In this document: positions 44,614-56,264 of the stretch, one piece after another
Position numbering within the stretch: position 1 is the stretch's first letter
Layout: each line of letters begins with the position of its first letter
Assembly: GCA_001792895.1 (NCBI GenBank)
Contig: MARA01000017.1
Coordinates: forward strand, 496,001-560,000
Source: Lentinus brumalis
Lineage: Eukaryota; Basidiomycota; Agaricomycetes; Polyporales; Polyporaceae
Direction: 5' to 3'
Length of the DNA: 64,000 nt
Translations under genes and position numbers: made by a program
The notes under the pieces: generated by a model
What the model was told of the DNA's origin: nothing
The model's input: the letters and a program-made list of their open reading frames with translations, nothing else
Database searches by the model: none

Positions 44614-46116
44614 GTTTCCGTCGACAGCGCTGAGGAGACGTCGGTTGCCGCGCGACATAGAAGAGGGCGAAGGGCGAGTGGAGTGGGCGAGGGACGTATG
44701 GGGTCGGAGTAGTATGATAGTAGTAGATGCTTCGTGTACTTGTGCCATCCGCAATAACTTATTCCTCACTACAAAAGGCATTAGCCGTCAGCGTGCTGCA
44801 TCTGAGGACGAAGATAGACGAGACTCACCATAGCCGCATCGGCACGGTGACCTGTACGCTGCGCAGGTACGGTCGCCGACGGAATCGCAGTGGAGGAAAC
44901 GTGGCAATGGCGAGTACTGCGCAGGTACGGTCGCCGACGGAGTCGCAGCAGACGGAACGTGGCAATGGCGAGTACTAGCAGTTGTATGTACCATGTTCTG
45001 GGGATAGGCAGGTGCGGGGATATGGTGAAATGCACATACCAGTGTACTCTGTGTTTGTGCGTCCCACCTCAGAGTCGTCCTAGCAAGCAACTCGTGCTGC
45101 GCGTCCTGTCTCCATCGCTGCTGGCGAGTGTGCAGAGGTAGTGCCGCGCGCGAATAGCTCGGGAACGTGGGATGCCGATGGGTGCGAAGGGCGAGTGGAA
45201 CAGGCGAGAGATGGAGGGCTGTATGCGGTCGCTGCAGAGCAAAACCCGTGTACGTTGCCCTCTATTGCGAGCAGTCGAATGTCAGGATGGTTGTATGCGC
45301 TAAAATCAAGCGAAGCTGGAACTCACGAGAGATGCATCGACATGCTGACGAGTGGAGATGGATGCGCGCAAGAGGGCCGATGCCGCGGTGTGCAGGGCCA
45401 GGAAGCGGCTCGGAAGCGGTGGGAGGGTGGCGGAGGGGAGGCGAGAGCGCAGTGCAGGCGCGGTGTGCACTCTGCGGAGGGGGTGTGTTGCAAAGGGGAC
45501 TGAACGCGGGCACCTGGCATGGCAGGCGGCGTGCGTTGGGGCGTGGAAGCGTGCAGAGAGCGGAGACGGCAGCGAGAGACGCGTCCGAGCAGAAGCGCGA
45601 GACGAGGGACGCGATCGAGAGAGACAGCGTCGGCCAGGAGCGAGAGCAGAGAGAGAGCAGCGACAGGCAGCGACTGGCAGCGACTTGAGAGCAGCTGCGC
45701 TGCTCTCCCGCGCGCCTCCCACCGACGCGTGACGTCAGCGGATCGGGCCGACGGCACTTCGAACTCAGCAAAGCAGAGCTGCATCGCATCTGAGGCTGCT
45801 GAGCGCGCTTGATTCCGAGGAGCCACAACTTTCACCCGCTGGTGAGTCGCGACTTTGCAGAACGACGCAGAGGCGAAGCCAAACTGCCTCAGCCTGGCTT
45901 CTGCAAGGTATCAACACCGAGTAAAGGCAGACCACTACCAGGTGCGGGCCGCGGTCGGAACGGGCACGGTAATAACCAGCGGCTTATCTACGCGAACCAG
46001 GGCGGACCTGACACCGAAGCGAAGTGATAGCGTCACTGCCCGTTCAAGGTATCTCCCACAGCTTGTCTTCTGCTCTTGCGCTCACGACAGTCGATGTCTT
46101 GCGAGAATCTGTACTG
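44614..46116. promoter_or_regulatory. Divergent intergenic region between Z (copy B) and the full SulP gene
   Basis: No gene supported. It repeats the region at 36021-37454. It includes a B-specific tandem duplication at about 44860-44978 (two versions of GCGCAGGTACGGTCGCCGAC) and the hairpin-capable sequence near 45686-45706. The third anchor of the tandem array is at 45837. It presumably carries the promoter of the only complete SulP gene. Confidence 0.4.
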
Positions 46117-49100
46117 ATGTTGCGCCATAGTGCAGGAGATTCGCCTGGGGAAGGCACTAGTTCACCCATGCCAGTCCAACATGCAGAAGCAGGGTCGCCT
46201 GGCATTCGCGATATGGAAGCCTATTTGCGACTGCAGAGTGGGTCGCCACCCGCGCGCGCAGGGTAAGTTCAACGCGCTTCTTGAACTGTACGTTTGCTGA
46301 TGTGTTCTGGTGGTCACGTACAGGCTCTTGCAACCGAGAAGCTTCGTCTCGTCGAGCTCTCGGTCCTCTCGACCAGCCCATGTCCCGCTGGCCCTCCACT
46401 CGCGCGACACCATCCGGGACAGCACCATGGCGATCTCCAGCAGGCCACTCCGCACACCGTCGCAGCACTCCTCGCACTCTCAGGAGGCCTTCATTTTCCC
46501 GGACATCAGCTCCACGCCTTCCGACCCACACGAGGCCACTGCGTCGCCGACCGCTGCGTCCTCGGTAATGTCCTTCAAGCCTGCGGACGACGTCAGCGAC
46601 CTCGAGGCCTCCACGTCGACGCTCTCCACCGAGCAGTCTGGCGCGGCGACCCCGCGTGCGCACCCGGGCACCTCTCAGCCGTCTGCGTTGTCCCGCTTGC
46701 TGGCCCGTCACGACGAGTGGTCCCGCTCGGAGCCCCTCTCTCCCATTCCCAGCGAATCCAGCGTCCCGACTCCCACCGCCGAGCGTCCGGACATCATGCA
46801 CAGGTCCCTGTCCGTCATCTGTGAACAGCCAAGTAGCCCAGTTACGTCTCAAGGACCGTCACATGGGCGCGAAGCTGTCGACCCAGAATCTCCGAGCGAG
46901 AGTGTGCCGCTACTTTCCGACCTCGAGGCGAGCCACCGGACATATCATGCGAACGGCGATTCTCGCTCGGAGGCCGTCGGGAAGCGCAGCAGCAGGGGAT
47001 CTGTGAAGGGTGTTGCTTCGCGGGTAGCGAAGAGTGCCGGCCCACTCGCGACGACAGCACTGAGGTCATTGCCGGCGGTGATCCTTGGCACGTTGCTCAA
47101 CGTCCTCGATGGCATATCCTGTGCGTCAAGTCCCTTGCCTTCCAGAGCACCTGACTGACAAACGTTCGCAGATGGCATGATCATCTTCCCCGCAGCCGGG
47201 GTGTTCAATGACCTTGGAGGGACGGGCGTGTCGATGTTCTTCGTCTCGTGAGTTCTCACGAGCCGAACCAGAGCTGCTAACCAAACAAGCGGTGAAGGGC
47301 AATCATCTGCCAACTCATCTACTCCGCCGGTGCAAGTGGCTTTGCGGGCGCGAACGGCAGCATGATGATCGAGGTGGTGGTAAGTACTAGACTCCATTCC
47401 CCGTTAACCTTTTGCCTTTGCTCACCGGTCCGACGCAGCCATTCTTCCACCTTATTGCGAACGGCATCGCGGATGAGATCGGTGAAGACAACGCACACGC
47501 CATCCTTGCGACTACGATGGTAGCCTTCGCGTTCTCTTCCATTCTCACGGGTCAGTTCTTCGTCGGCGGCATGAGGCGGGTGAGCTGACAGACCGCCTGA
47601 CAGGGTTGACCTTCTTCCTATTGGGAGCACTGCGGTTAGGCACGCTGATCGGATTTTTCCCGCGGCATATCCTTGTCGGGTGAGTCAACGTCGCTGACAT
47701 TGCCCGGAATCTTGAGCATGACCTCCTTTCAGCTGTATCGGCGGTGTTGGAGTCTTTCTGGTGATCACTGGGTAAGCTGGTCTATGGGCGTGCGAAGTTG
47801 TCCGCCTCACCAACGTCATGCAGGTTGACAGTGAGCACGAGAATGTCCGACGACGACTTCTCGCTGTCACTGGAGACGTTCAAGTTTTTCGTGCTCAACG
47901 CTAGGAACCTTGCCCTATGGCTGCCTGCGTTTGGCCTTGCGGTCCTTCTCCGAATCATCACGCACAAGTGGGAGCATCAGCTAGTCTTCCCTATCTGTGA
48001 GGAAGGGATGCCCATCGCGTGTTGGACCGCCACTGATTTCTGACCTTGCAGACTTCTGTGTCATCCCCGCGGCGTTCTATATTGTCGTCGCGGCCGCTCA
48101 TCTTAACCTTAGTGACCTACGCAGCTCTGGTTGGCTCTTCGATATGGGAACATCGAGCGAGCCGTGGTATCACTTCTACTCTCTATTCGGTAAGTCACTC
48201 AATGTCTCCTTGCCATCCCGGGTCGACATCTCACCAATGGATTTCAGACTTCCGTGCGGTCAATTGGGCAGCGTTTGGCGCAACTCTGCCGACTCAGTTC
48301 GCCCTGTGCGTATCATATATATATCGCTCGCTGTGGGTAACGCTTACGTTTGGTTCCGTGCAGGTTGTTCTTCAACATCCTCCATCCACCTTTGAATGTC
48401 CCCGCGTTGTGTAGGTGCACCTTGTGACTCACAATCTCGTGCCGCACTGACACCCATCGTCTAGCTGTATCATTAAATCATGATGTCGACACTGACAAAG
48501 AGCTGGTGGCTCACGGCTACTCCAACCTGGTGGCTGGTCTGATCGGCACTGTGTGAGTTCTATGCCGTACCGCTCATCCTCTCTTTTTCTTGACCTATCG
48601 ATCCGTAGTCCCAACTATCTTGTGTATGTGAACACCCTTTTGTAAGTCACCTTCGGCTATCGTATGCTTGCATTGGAGCTGAAGGGACATACATCAGGTT
48701 CTATCGTGTCGGCGGGAATACGCGCGTCTCTGGATTTATGCTCGCTGGCACCACGACGATCCTCCTACTAGTCGGGACAGCCCCCATTTCATATATTCGT
48801 GCGTTATCTCATAGTCTGGTCTCTTCAGAGTGTTGACAGTGGGCCTCCAGCCGTCATGGTGGTTGGCGCCCTCATCTTCGTCCTTGGCATCGACCTCGTC
48901 AAGGAGGCCCTGTGGGACACGAGACATCGCGTCAGCAGGATGGAGTATATCACTATCGCCAGTATCATGGTCGTCATGACCGTATGGGACTTCGTCATGG
49001 GCGTGCTCTTCGGCATCATCGTCAGCTGTACGTCGAGCTTTCGCATGATCGCGCCCCGGGATCTGACGTTTACTCACCGCTTTTCAGGCGTCTTCTTTGT

Positions 49101-50424
49101 TGTTCAGAGCTCGCAGCGCAGGAGCATCCGCGCTCTCCACAGCGGCGACAGCGTCATGTCCACTGTCCGGCGTCCGGGAGCGCACCGGGCGTACCTCCGT
49201 GAGGTCTCCAAACAGACGACGATCCTCCGCCTTCAAGGCTTCATGTTCTTCGGAACCATCACACACGTCGAGCAAGCCATCCGACAGCTGCTTGACGAGA
49301 TTTCCTGGCAGCGTACGCCGATACGCTTCCTTATCGTCGACCTCGCCCTTGTAGCGGGAGTCGACATGAGCGCTGCGGAAGCGTTCATGCGTGTGCAGCG
49401 TCTTCTGTCAGGCAAGAAGGTTGTGATGGTTCTGTGTGGGTTCACCACCGAGAGCCCTGTTGGTCATGCTCTCCGCAACGTTGGTCTGCTGGACCTCGAG
49501 GGTGTGGAGCTTTTCACGAATTTCAATGATGCTATGGAGTGTGCGTATCGCCGTCCTTCTTCTGATCAGGCCAGGAGAGACTAATGAAGGCGCTTTCCAG
49601 GGACTGAGAACATCTATCTAAGAGCTTGGTTCACCGCGCAAAAGACAGAAGTACTCCCCGTCAGTGAGTGACACGCGACATCTGTACTTGCTATGTCGTT
49701 GCTTACATCTTCACAGCACTGCCGGGTCGCCAGGACGATGTCATACCCTTCCATGGCTCAGTAGTGGACAGTCCGCGGAGGGCAGCTCTCGTGAGTGCAG
49801 GCTGGCGCACAATCGCTCGAGGTAAGCTACGTTGCCTATTGATAGACATGGCGAGCCTCTCATCGTACCTTGTCCATCGTAGATCACTTTCCACCCGACG
49901 ACCAGATGGCTCCGGAACCCTACAACACCCTCGTTCGCGCGTTCTCGCCATATGGGTCAATCGATCGGGAGACGTACGCACCCTTGATCCCATACCTCAC
50001 ACGCATGTCCGTCCCCGAAGGGACTATTCTCTGGAGGCAAGACGAGCCGCCAGATGGACTGTACATCGTGGAGTCCGGCATCCTGCGCGCGACGTACCGC
50101 TTCGCAGACCCGACGCCACCCATGGTGGAGTCCATGGTTCCCGGTACGATTGCGGGCGAACTGTCTGCGTTGGCCGGTCTCGAGCGCAACGCGACCTGTG
50201 TCGTGGAGCGTGCGGCGGTGTTGTGGAAGTTGACGACGGAGAACCTGGCAAGACTGGAAGAAGAGCAGCCGGAACTCGCGCGGGCCTTCACGCGGTTGAT
50301 CTTGAAGGGTGAGTCTTTGACTGCGACGCCTTCTTTCTCCACCGTCGTGACGCTGACTCCGCATCTGACAGTTGCGAAGCTTGATTATGATATCCTCATC
50401 ACGGCCCTGGCCACAAGGCAATGA
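46117..50424 (+). CDS. SulP-family transporter with STAS and cyclic-nucleotide-binding domains (Vsb1/YGR125W-like)
   Basis: A large vacuolar-type SulP protein. In yeast the counterpart Vsb1 is needed for storage of basic amino acids in the vacuole. Exon 1 is 46117-46262, then 46324-47120, 47172-47247, 47298-47379, 47439-47550 and many more short exons to the stop at 50424. Order: a long Ser/Pro-rich cytoplasmic N-terminus; helices including [35 protein letters not shown] and [17 protein letters not shown]; a STAS domain ([40 protein letters not shown]); and a C-terminal cNMP-type fold ([40 protein letters not shown]). Frames stay open across the junctions I checked. Two upstream tandem copies hold only exons 1-4. 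Confidence 0.88.
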
Positions 50425-51321
50425 GCTTCTTACGATGAAATGACAGCACGGACTTGATATCTATTCACATCTTCCCCCATTCACTACCGGGACTTCACGT
50501 TGTTTTGCAGATGTATCATTAGACCTAGACGTTGCGATACCCTTCCTTTTTTTGGTGCTGCGGCGCACACACGTATAGCTGTTGCAAAAGTCATGATACT
50601 GATACTCCCTCACCAACTACGTACTCTCCGATCTGTTGTTGTTCGTAATTCAATCATGACAAGCCTGAACTGCGTAGCTATGCAGAGCAAACAGACCGCT
50701 CCATGCAGGTCGTTCCTGGAGCGCCGAATGAGACTTCGGGAGTGATATCATGCGAGTAGGCTGCGATCTGGTCAGGCGGTGTGCGACAGACGTTGCCTGC
50801 TCGCGCCGCTTTAAGCTTCTAGCACCGATTCCACATGTACCGCCGAAGTCTCGACTGTGGCTTAGATTATCCTAGCCCTTGCTGCACGATGTAGAGTATA
50901 TGTTACGGCCACTGTGATCAGCACATTCGTCGCGGCTGACCTCGACAACAAATCAGATTCTCCAGACGAACCCAGGAACAACCAAGCAACGCGCATGACC
51001 ATGATCAGCAACCTTCTTCCCGGCCTCTCTAGAGACGTGCGGCTCATGCACGAAGCCCCGACACGGCGACACCGCATCGCGGGACCTCATCGCGCGTCAC
51101 GCGCGATCTCATGTGCAAAGCCGCCATATGGCCGGCCAGACAGACCGTCCATGACGCGCCCCGCGTGTCGCCTTTACGCGCAGGCGGTAGGCCACAGCAA
51201 CCACGCGCAGTTTATAAAGTGCATCTCGCGGTACCGGTGGTCGTGGAGTTCGACGCTGCCGTCCTCTTCTGCACACCCCCCACTTGGCTGATCGCTTGCG
51301 CTCCCTGCGTCGCTCACCAAG
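50425..51321. promoter_or_regulatory. Intergenic region upstream of the GH76 gene
   Basis: No supported gene in about 900 bp. A TATA-like TTTATAAAG is at about 51211-51219, roughly 105 bp before the GH76 start codon, a normal distance for a fungal promoter. Confidence 0.5.
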
Positions 51322-52955
51322 ATGCTGTTCAGCTTCAAGAAGCTCGCTTCCTTGGCCTCCCTGGTCACCGTGCTATCGACGTTCAGCGCGGACTACATGG
51401 CCGTCGCCTCGCCTCTCCAGGCTCGCGCTCAGTGCGCTGCGACACTCAGCACGGCTGCCGTACGTCCCAGTCCTTGAAACAAATGTCACTCACCTGACGG
51501 ATACGTCCTCTCTAGAGCGTCGCAAATCGTCTCCAGAGCTACTGGAACGGAAGCGGATGGGGCATTTTCTGGACCGACGCTGTGGGTGCCGTCCATAACG
51601 AAGTTGAGTAGCCGGACGCTGATCGACGATGGGGTGGAATAGAACACGATTGAAGATCTGTACAACCTGATGTTGGCCGACGGCTCGTCGACCTTCGATG
51701 TTGCCGACAACACGCGTATCGGGAAGCTCGCGCTGCAGCAGGACCGAAACGCATGGATCTCCGCGCTCGGGGAAGCAACGACGATGCCGGCGTAAGTTCC
51801 GGTTCTCGCTAGGTCGCCGCGGGGATACTGATGACTTGCATTGGGCAAGTGGATTGTCTCCGCTTTGTGGAAGGTCGGCGACTACAGGGTGAACCGTGGG
51901 CAGAACTCGTCTCCCTACTATGTAGGCCGCTCGCTCAATTTGCAGCGTAGCCGCCCTTGACGACGTGTTTTGCAGAACTCCGCCTCTATTGTCTACGACC
52001 TGATCGCCGCGGAGTGGGACGACTCTGTATGTGGTGGTGGTGGTGAGCATTCTTCTGGGGAATCAGACGGGAATGAGTAGTACTGACATAATGCTAGTAT
52101 GGTGGTCAAGCGCACATACCTACAAGAACGCCATCACGAACGAGCTGTTCTTGTATACTTCCGCTGAGGCGTACCTCCGCTTCGGTGATGCGAAGTACCT
52201 CACGAATGCACAGAAGGTGTGTGTTTCCTAACGCATCTTATGCTCCTCGCTGATTCGCTCTGCAGACGTGGAATTGGCGTAAGCTTCATGAGTGATCACG
52301 TTCGTCGCATGTCATACTCACCTAATGGACAGTGAAGAACTCCGGGATGCGGAACTCGGATGGCCTCTGGAACGACGGGTGCGTCCCAACATGCAGGGGA
52401 TAAGCAACAGGACTACTGACGCGTGCCCCAGATTGACCTCTTCCTGCGCGAACAACGGCCAGACAACCTGGACCTACAACCAGGGCGTCATTGCCTCCGG
52501 GCTTGCAGCGCTCGCGAAGGCGACCGGGGACTCGTCCCTCATCGCACAGGCAGAGATCACTCTCGACGCCGCGATCAGGCTGAAGACCACGAACAACATC
52601 CTGAAGGAGACATGCGATAGCGCCACGCCGACTTCGTCGTGCAACAACGACCAGGCGATGTTCAAGGGTCTCTGGATGAAGCATCTCCAGTTCTACCTGG
52701 ACAACGCCCCCGACCGCGCCGCCAAGTACGCGAGCTTCATTGGCGCACAGGAGAGCGCCGTCGTCCACTATGCAACCGGGTCCAACTGGACCGTCGGCAA
52801 TGTGTGGTACGCGCCCAGCCAGGGTGGCTCGCTGTTCACCGCCCAGACACAGGTAGGAGACTCACAGATGCACTATACCCCGGCAGCTGATTGAAATGTC
52901 CCAGACCGCCGGCCTTGCTGCACACGTCAGTGCTGCAAAGTATGGGCCTTGCTAG
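51322..52955 (+). CDS. Secreted glycoside hydrolase family 76 (alpha-1,6-mannanase-like)
   Basis: The start at 51322 gives MLFSFKKLASLASLVTVLST, a signal peptide. Exons spliced by short introns encode WTDAV/NTIEDLYNLML, WIVSALWKVGDYRVN, LIAAEWDDSVCGGGVWWSSA, TYKNAITNELFLYTSAEAYL, TTWTYNQGVIASGLAALAKA and a C-terminal ETCDS...SSCNNDQAMFKG-type segment, ending AKYGPC at 52955. The CGGGVWWS and TYKNAITNELF signatures are those of GH76; the adjacent Asp pair in EWDDS fits the catalytic Asp-Asp region. It probably acts on alpha-1,6-mannan outside the cell. The frame is continuous if 51597-51651 is an intron; otherwise an in-frame TAG would appear there. Confidence 0.85.
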
Positions 52956-53100
52956 GAGTCATGTCGGAGCTGAGATACCACTGTGAACGATGCTATATTA
53001 TGTTGTACAGATACACCTAAGCAGTGTGCGATGAGATCGCCTGCTGTGCGTTTGAAAAGACGACACACACCGAGTATGATAACCACAACGACCACCGATT

Positions 53101-53814
53101 CTAAACCGCATCGTTCTCCACCAACTTCCCACAAACGATGTACTTGCTCGAGAAGTGCTCCATCCAGCCTGTGTGGGTTGGTGAGCACATGAACTCGCAG
53201 TATGTGCGTAGAGACGACTCACCCTTCATGTTCTCGCTGGATAAGCGTTCCGGCTGTCAGTATCTGGGCCTCGTAAGTATCATGTCATGGACGTACATCT
53301 CCTCGGCGGTCAGATCTTCGAGCTTGTCCAGGGGTTGATCGATGGGCGTGAGCATCTCTGCGGAACCAGTCAACCAAGCTTGACGTGACTATAACGAGCA
53401 TCGCACCTTCGTCGAAGGATTGCTTTGCCATGCCGCGCGACGCGTCGCGACCAGCGAAGTTGGCGTACATGCCCTCTTTGTTGGGGTCAGCATATGTTTC
53501 AGAACGCCTGGCATGCAACAAAGCTTACCAGGTCCATAGAAGTTCCTCCCCGCTGTCACGTCGTACACAACACCCTTTATCGCCAGCAGGATACGCTTCC
53601 CTTCCTTCCCGTTGAAAGGTTCGAGGGTCTTCGGGGTGTATGTCTGGTAGAGCAGCGTCGGTGGGTGCGACTTAGGCATCCACGTGTACCCATTCTTGAA
53701 CTCGTTCGGCACGCTCTGAGGAACGGAGTTCGAGGGGAAGATGATCCTCTGGATAGAGTAGAGGATGTAAAGCAGCAGCGCGGTGTTCACGGGCGTACCA
53801 AGGTCGAAGGCCAT
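53101..53814 (-). CDS. DAP1: Dap1/MAPR family cytochrome b5-like haem protein
   Basis: The start at 53814 gives MAFDLGTPVNTALLLYILYS, an N-terminal membrane anchor. The cytochrome-b5-like domain follows: PKTLEPFNGKEGKRILLAIK, GVVYDVTAGRNFYGPG, then across introns MYANFAGRDASRGMAKQSFD, EMLTPIDQPLDKLEDLTAEE and, in the last exon, GWMEHFSSKYIVCGKLVEN. The stop is at 53101. In yeast, Dap1 binds haem and supports the P450 Erg11 in sterol synthesis and resistance to DNA damage. Tyr residues in the YDVT and NFYGPG segments match the haem-ligand region of the family. At least five exons, one very short (ENMK). No lesion seen. Confidence 0.88.
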
Positions 53815-54167
53815 CGTGGAAGAGCGTACGGGCTGTGGGCTCGGCTTAGCTGAGGTCTACTAAGGATCCTCGAAGTGTCGACGTCGAGGTCGGTAGTGAG
53901 CAAGGCGTTCTTGACGATGCCGGCAGCGTCTGTGGCAGCGTGGGGAACGTCATCGAGATCACCGAGAGAAGCGAGCGTGCGGGCCGTGGGCGTTGTCTCC
54001 GACTCTCCGTCCACCATCACCACCATCCCGTGTCCTGGTCATGCACACTCAGAGAATCCCCGAGGCACACGGTCCGCTGCGACAACGGAGGGTTCAAAAG
54101 CCAACATGACGGACGGAAGACTCGTAACGGGCAGCATACGTATCCGAACCTCGCTGTATGCGCCAAG

Positions 54168-55944
54168 ATGAGGGTCCTCGGCTCGCTAGGAACGCTCCTG
54201 CTGCTCTCGCTCAGGGTGTATGCGGCCAGTCTGACCGTCTTAGACGTCACAACTCTCGGAGAGGACCCGCAGACCACCAACCGTCTCAACGGAGAGGCGT
54301 TTCAACAAGACGCGCTCGTAACGTTCAACGGTGAGCCGCGAACGTCGTGCGAGGGTAGTCGGAAGTGCTCACTGGCTGGGCCAGGTTTTCAGTATGCTGC
54401 ATACTACATATCAGACGCGTTGAATACGTCCGTGAGGCACCCAGCCCTCGCTCGGAGAGCTCTGAACGGCACGAACAAGGCTTGGGAGTCATTTACGTTC
54501 ACGGATTATAATCAGACAGAGGATGATGGACATGACATGTGCGTATCGCCGTCCCCATAACCGCGTCGCTCCTCTTCTGAGCCTCCGTAGCATCTCGCTT
54601 GGAATTTCGCATGGCGATGGGACGCTACACATCGGTTTCGACCAGCACGACAATGACCTGAACTATCGCGTTTCTCAGGCTGGTGTCGCGACAAACCCCA
54701 CGGAGGTCAATTGGACTTCTGAGCTCTTTGGATCCTTGCTGGTACGTCAGAATGCCCATGCATGTCCATCTCATCCCTTTTGGATTTTACAACGTATGTA
54801 CCTCAGGACCAACTCCCGGGTACGGAAGACCTTGATAAGTCTATTTACTTCGTGAACGTTACCTATCCACGGTTCCTGTCGATACCCGATGCCGCTGAGT
54901 CCAACGGAGCGGACCTCATACTCGAGCTGCGTGTTGGACGATCCGGCCTTGGTGACGACTGGCTCTACAAGTACACCCCGAACAAAGGATGGTCTCAAAT
55001 TGGTCGTTACCTCCAGGGCGTTAACAGTGAGTACCTCGTTCAATTGTCACGGCCTACATGCCGATCCTACCTCATAGACAACGCATACATCAACGGTATC
55101 GACTTCGATATCCGCGGTAATCTCTTAACGAGTTGGACCTACCGTGACTACGTGAACGACACCGGCCAAATTGTCGCTGTCCAGGCGGGTCCAAATGGCC
55201 CGGAGAATGTTCGTCTGCAACGTGATCGGGGCGATGCCTGCGCTGACTTTGTTGTTGTAGAATCACGACCTGAACTTCGCATACAGCGCGGACTTGGGCG
55301 AGACTTGGCTGAACAACTGGAACCAGACTATAGCGAACATGACAGCACAGGAGCCCATCGTTCCTTCCTCGGCTGGTATAGTTATCTTCGGCATCCCGAA
55401 GTACGGGTAAGTAACTTGCACCTTTGAGCATTCGACGCTCGGCTCATTTGGCTTAAGCGGTATCCTGAACCAGGAAGCTCAGACAGTTGACAGCCAAGGC
55501 CGCCTGCACGTCCTCAACCGGGAGAACACGACCGGGACCGAGCGCTGGTACCACTACTGGCGCAGCACGACCGCGCACTGGACACGAACCCCACTGCCGC
55601 TCGCCCCGGGGCTGGAGAGCGCAAACAACATCACAAGCACTCCAACTGTTATCGGGAAGCGCGGCAAGGTCGTTGCTCCCCCACAGTCACCGTACCACTC
55701 CGTCCTGCTCATCCTGCCGTCGAACGCGGAGAACTCGACTGCGCTGAGCATCCTGCGTAGCACTGCTGCAGGCCACTTCCGTGACTGGGAGACGGTGTGG
55801 GAAGCTCCGAGTGGGTGTGGCTGGGAGCCGCTGGTCGACCGTTATCGGCTGGATGCGAGCAGTGGTGGTGACGGCGTCCTCAGCTTGTTCTTGGTGAATG
55901 GCACGGCGGTCCAGGTAGTGGACTTCGACCTTACGGATGTATGA
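54168..55944 (+). CDS. Secreted BNR-repeat protein (BNR_4 type; possible polysaccharide lyase)
   Basis: The start at 54168 gives MRVLGSLGTLLLLSLRVYAA, a signal peptide. Spliced segments read NRLNGEAFQQDALVTFNG, FQYAAYYIS, DGTLHIGFDQHDNDLNYRVS, LYKYTPNKGWSQIGRYLQG, INGIDFDIRGNLLTSWTYRD, LNFAYSADLGETWLNNWNQT and a C-terminal RWYHYWRSTTAHWTRTPLP. The repeated 'S.D.G.TW' style blades and the GFDQHDN segment are typical of the BNR_4 family, a seven-bladed propeller. Some fungal members are rhamnose-glucuronate lyases (I recall PL42), but I cannot assign activity. Several N-glycosylation sites fit secretion. Stop at 55944. Confidence 0.75.
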
Positions 55945-56264
55945 ACTTCGCCTTCACGGTTGCACGTGCATATAGATACTGTGGTAATAGTCTGAGTTGC
56001 GTAATGTCCGTAAGTCCGTCAAGTGACATCGTACGAAGTGACTATGCGAGGTCGCGAGGACGACTTCATGATAACAGAACTCGATGATATGTGAAAGATA
56101 GGTGAGAATGTCTTTGAAAGAACGTATGAGGTCCAAGGGTAAGTTAAGGTCAGTGCAGAACTTCAGCGGAGGAACGTGATGTCGCCATCTTCGAACTCAG
56201 TTATCTGGTGCCTGCACAAGAGAAGTCAGTCAGACATGCAGCAGCAGTGAGCGGACCGCTGTCC
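55945..56264. other. Interval between the BNR gene and the F-box gene
   Basis: About 320 bp between two convergent genes. AT-richer, no gene seen; it should contain both 3' ends. Confidence 0.5.

Larger units (their letters stand above)
37175..45836. repeat. Tandem unit B (8.66 kb): SulP 5' fragment plus gene Z
   Basis: This is the second copy of the unit. Its first about 1.5 kb is nearly identical to the start of the third copy at 45837: the encoded 80- and 231-residue open frames are identical and the SulP exon 2 frame differs by one residue. It is more diverged from unit A. A local tandem duplication of about 60 bp (44860-44978) is specific to B. Confidence 0.92.
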
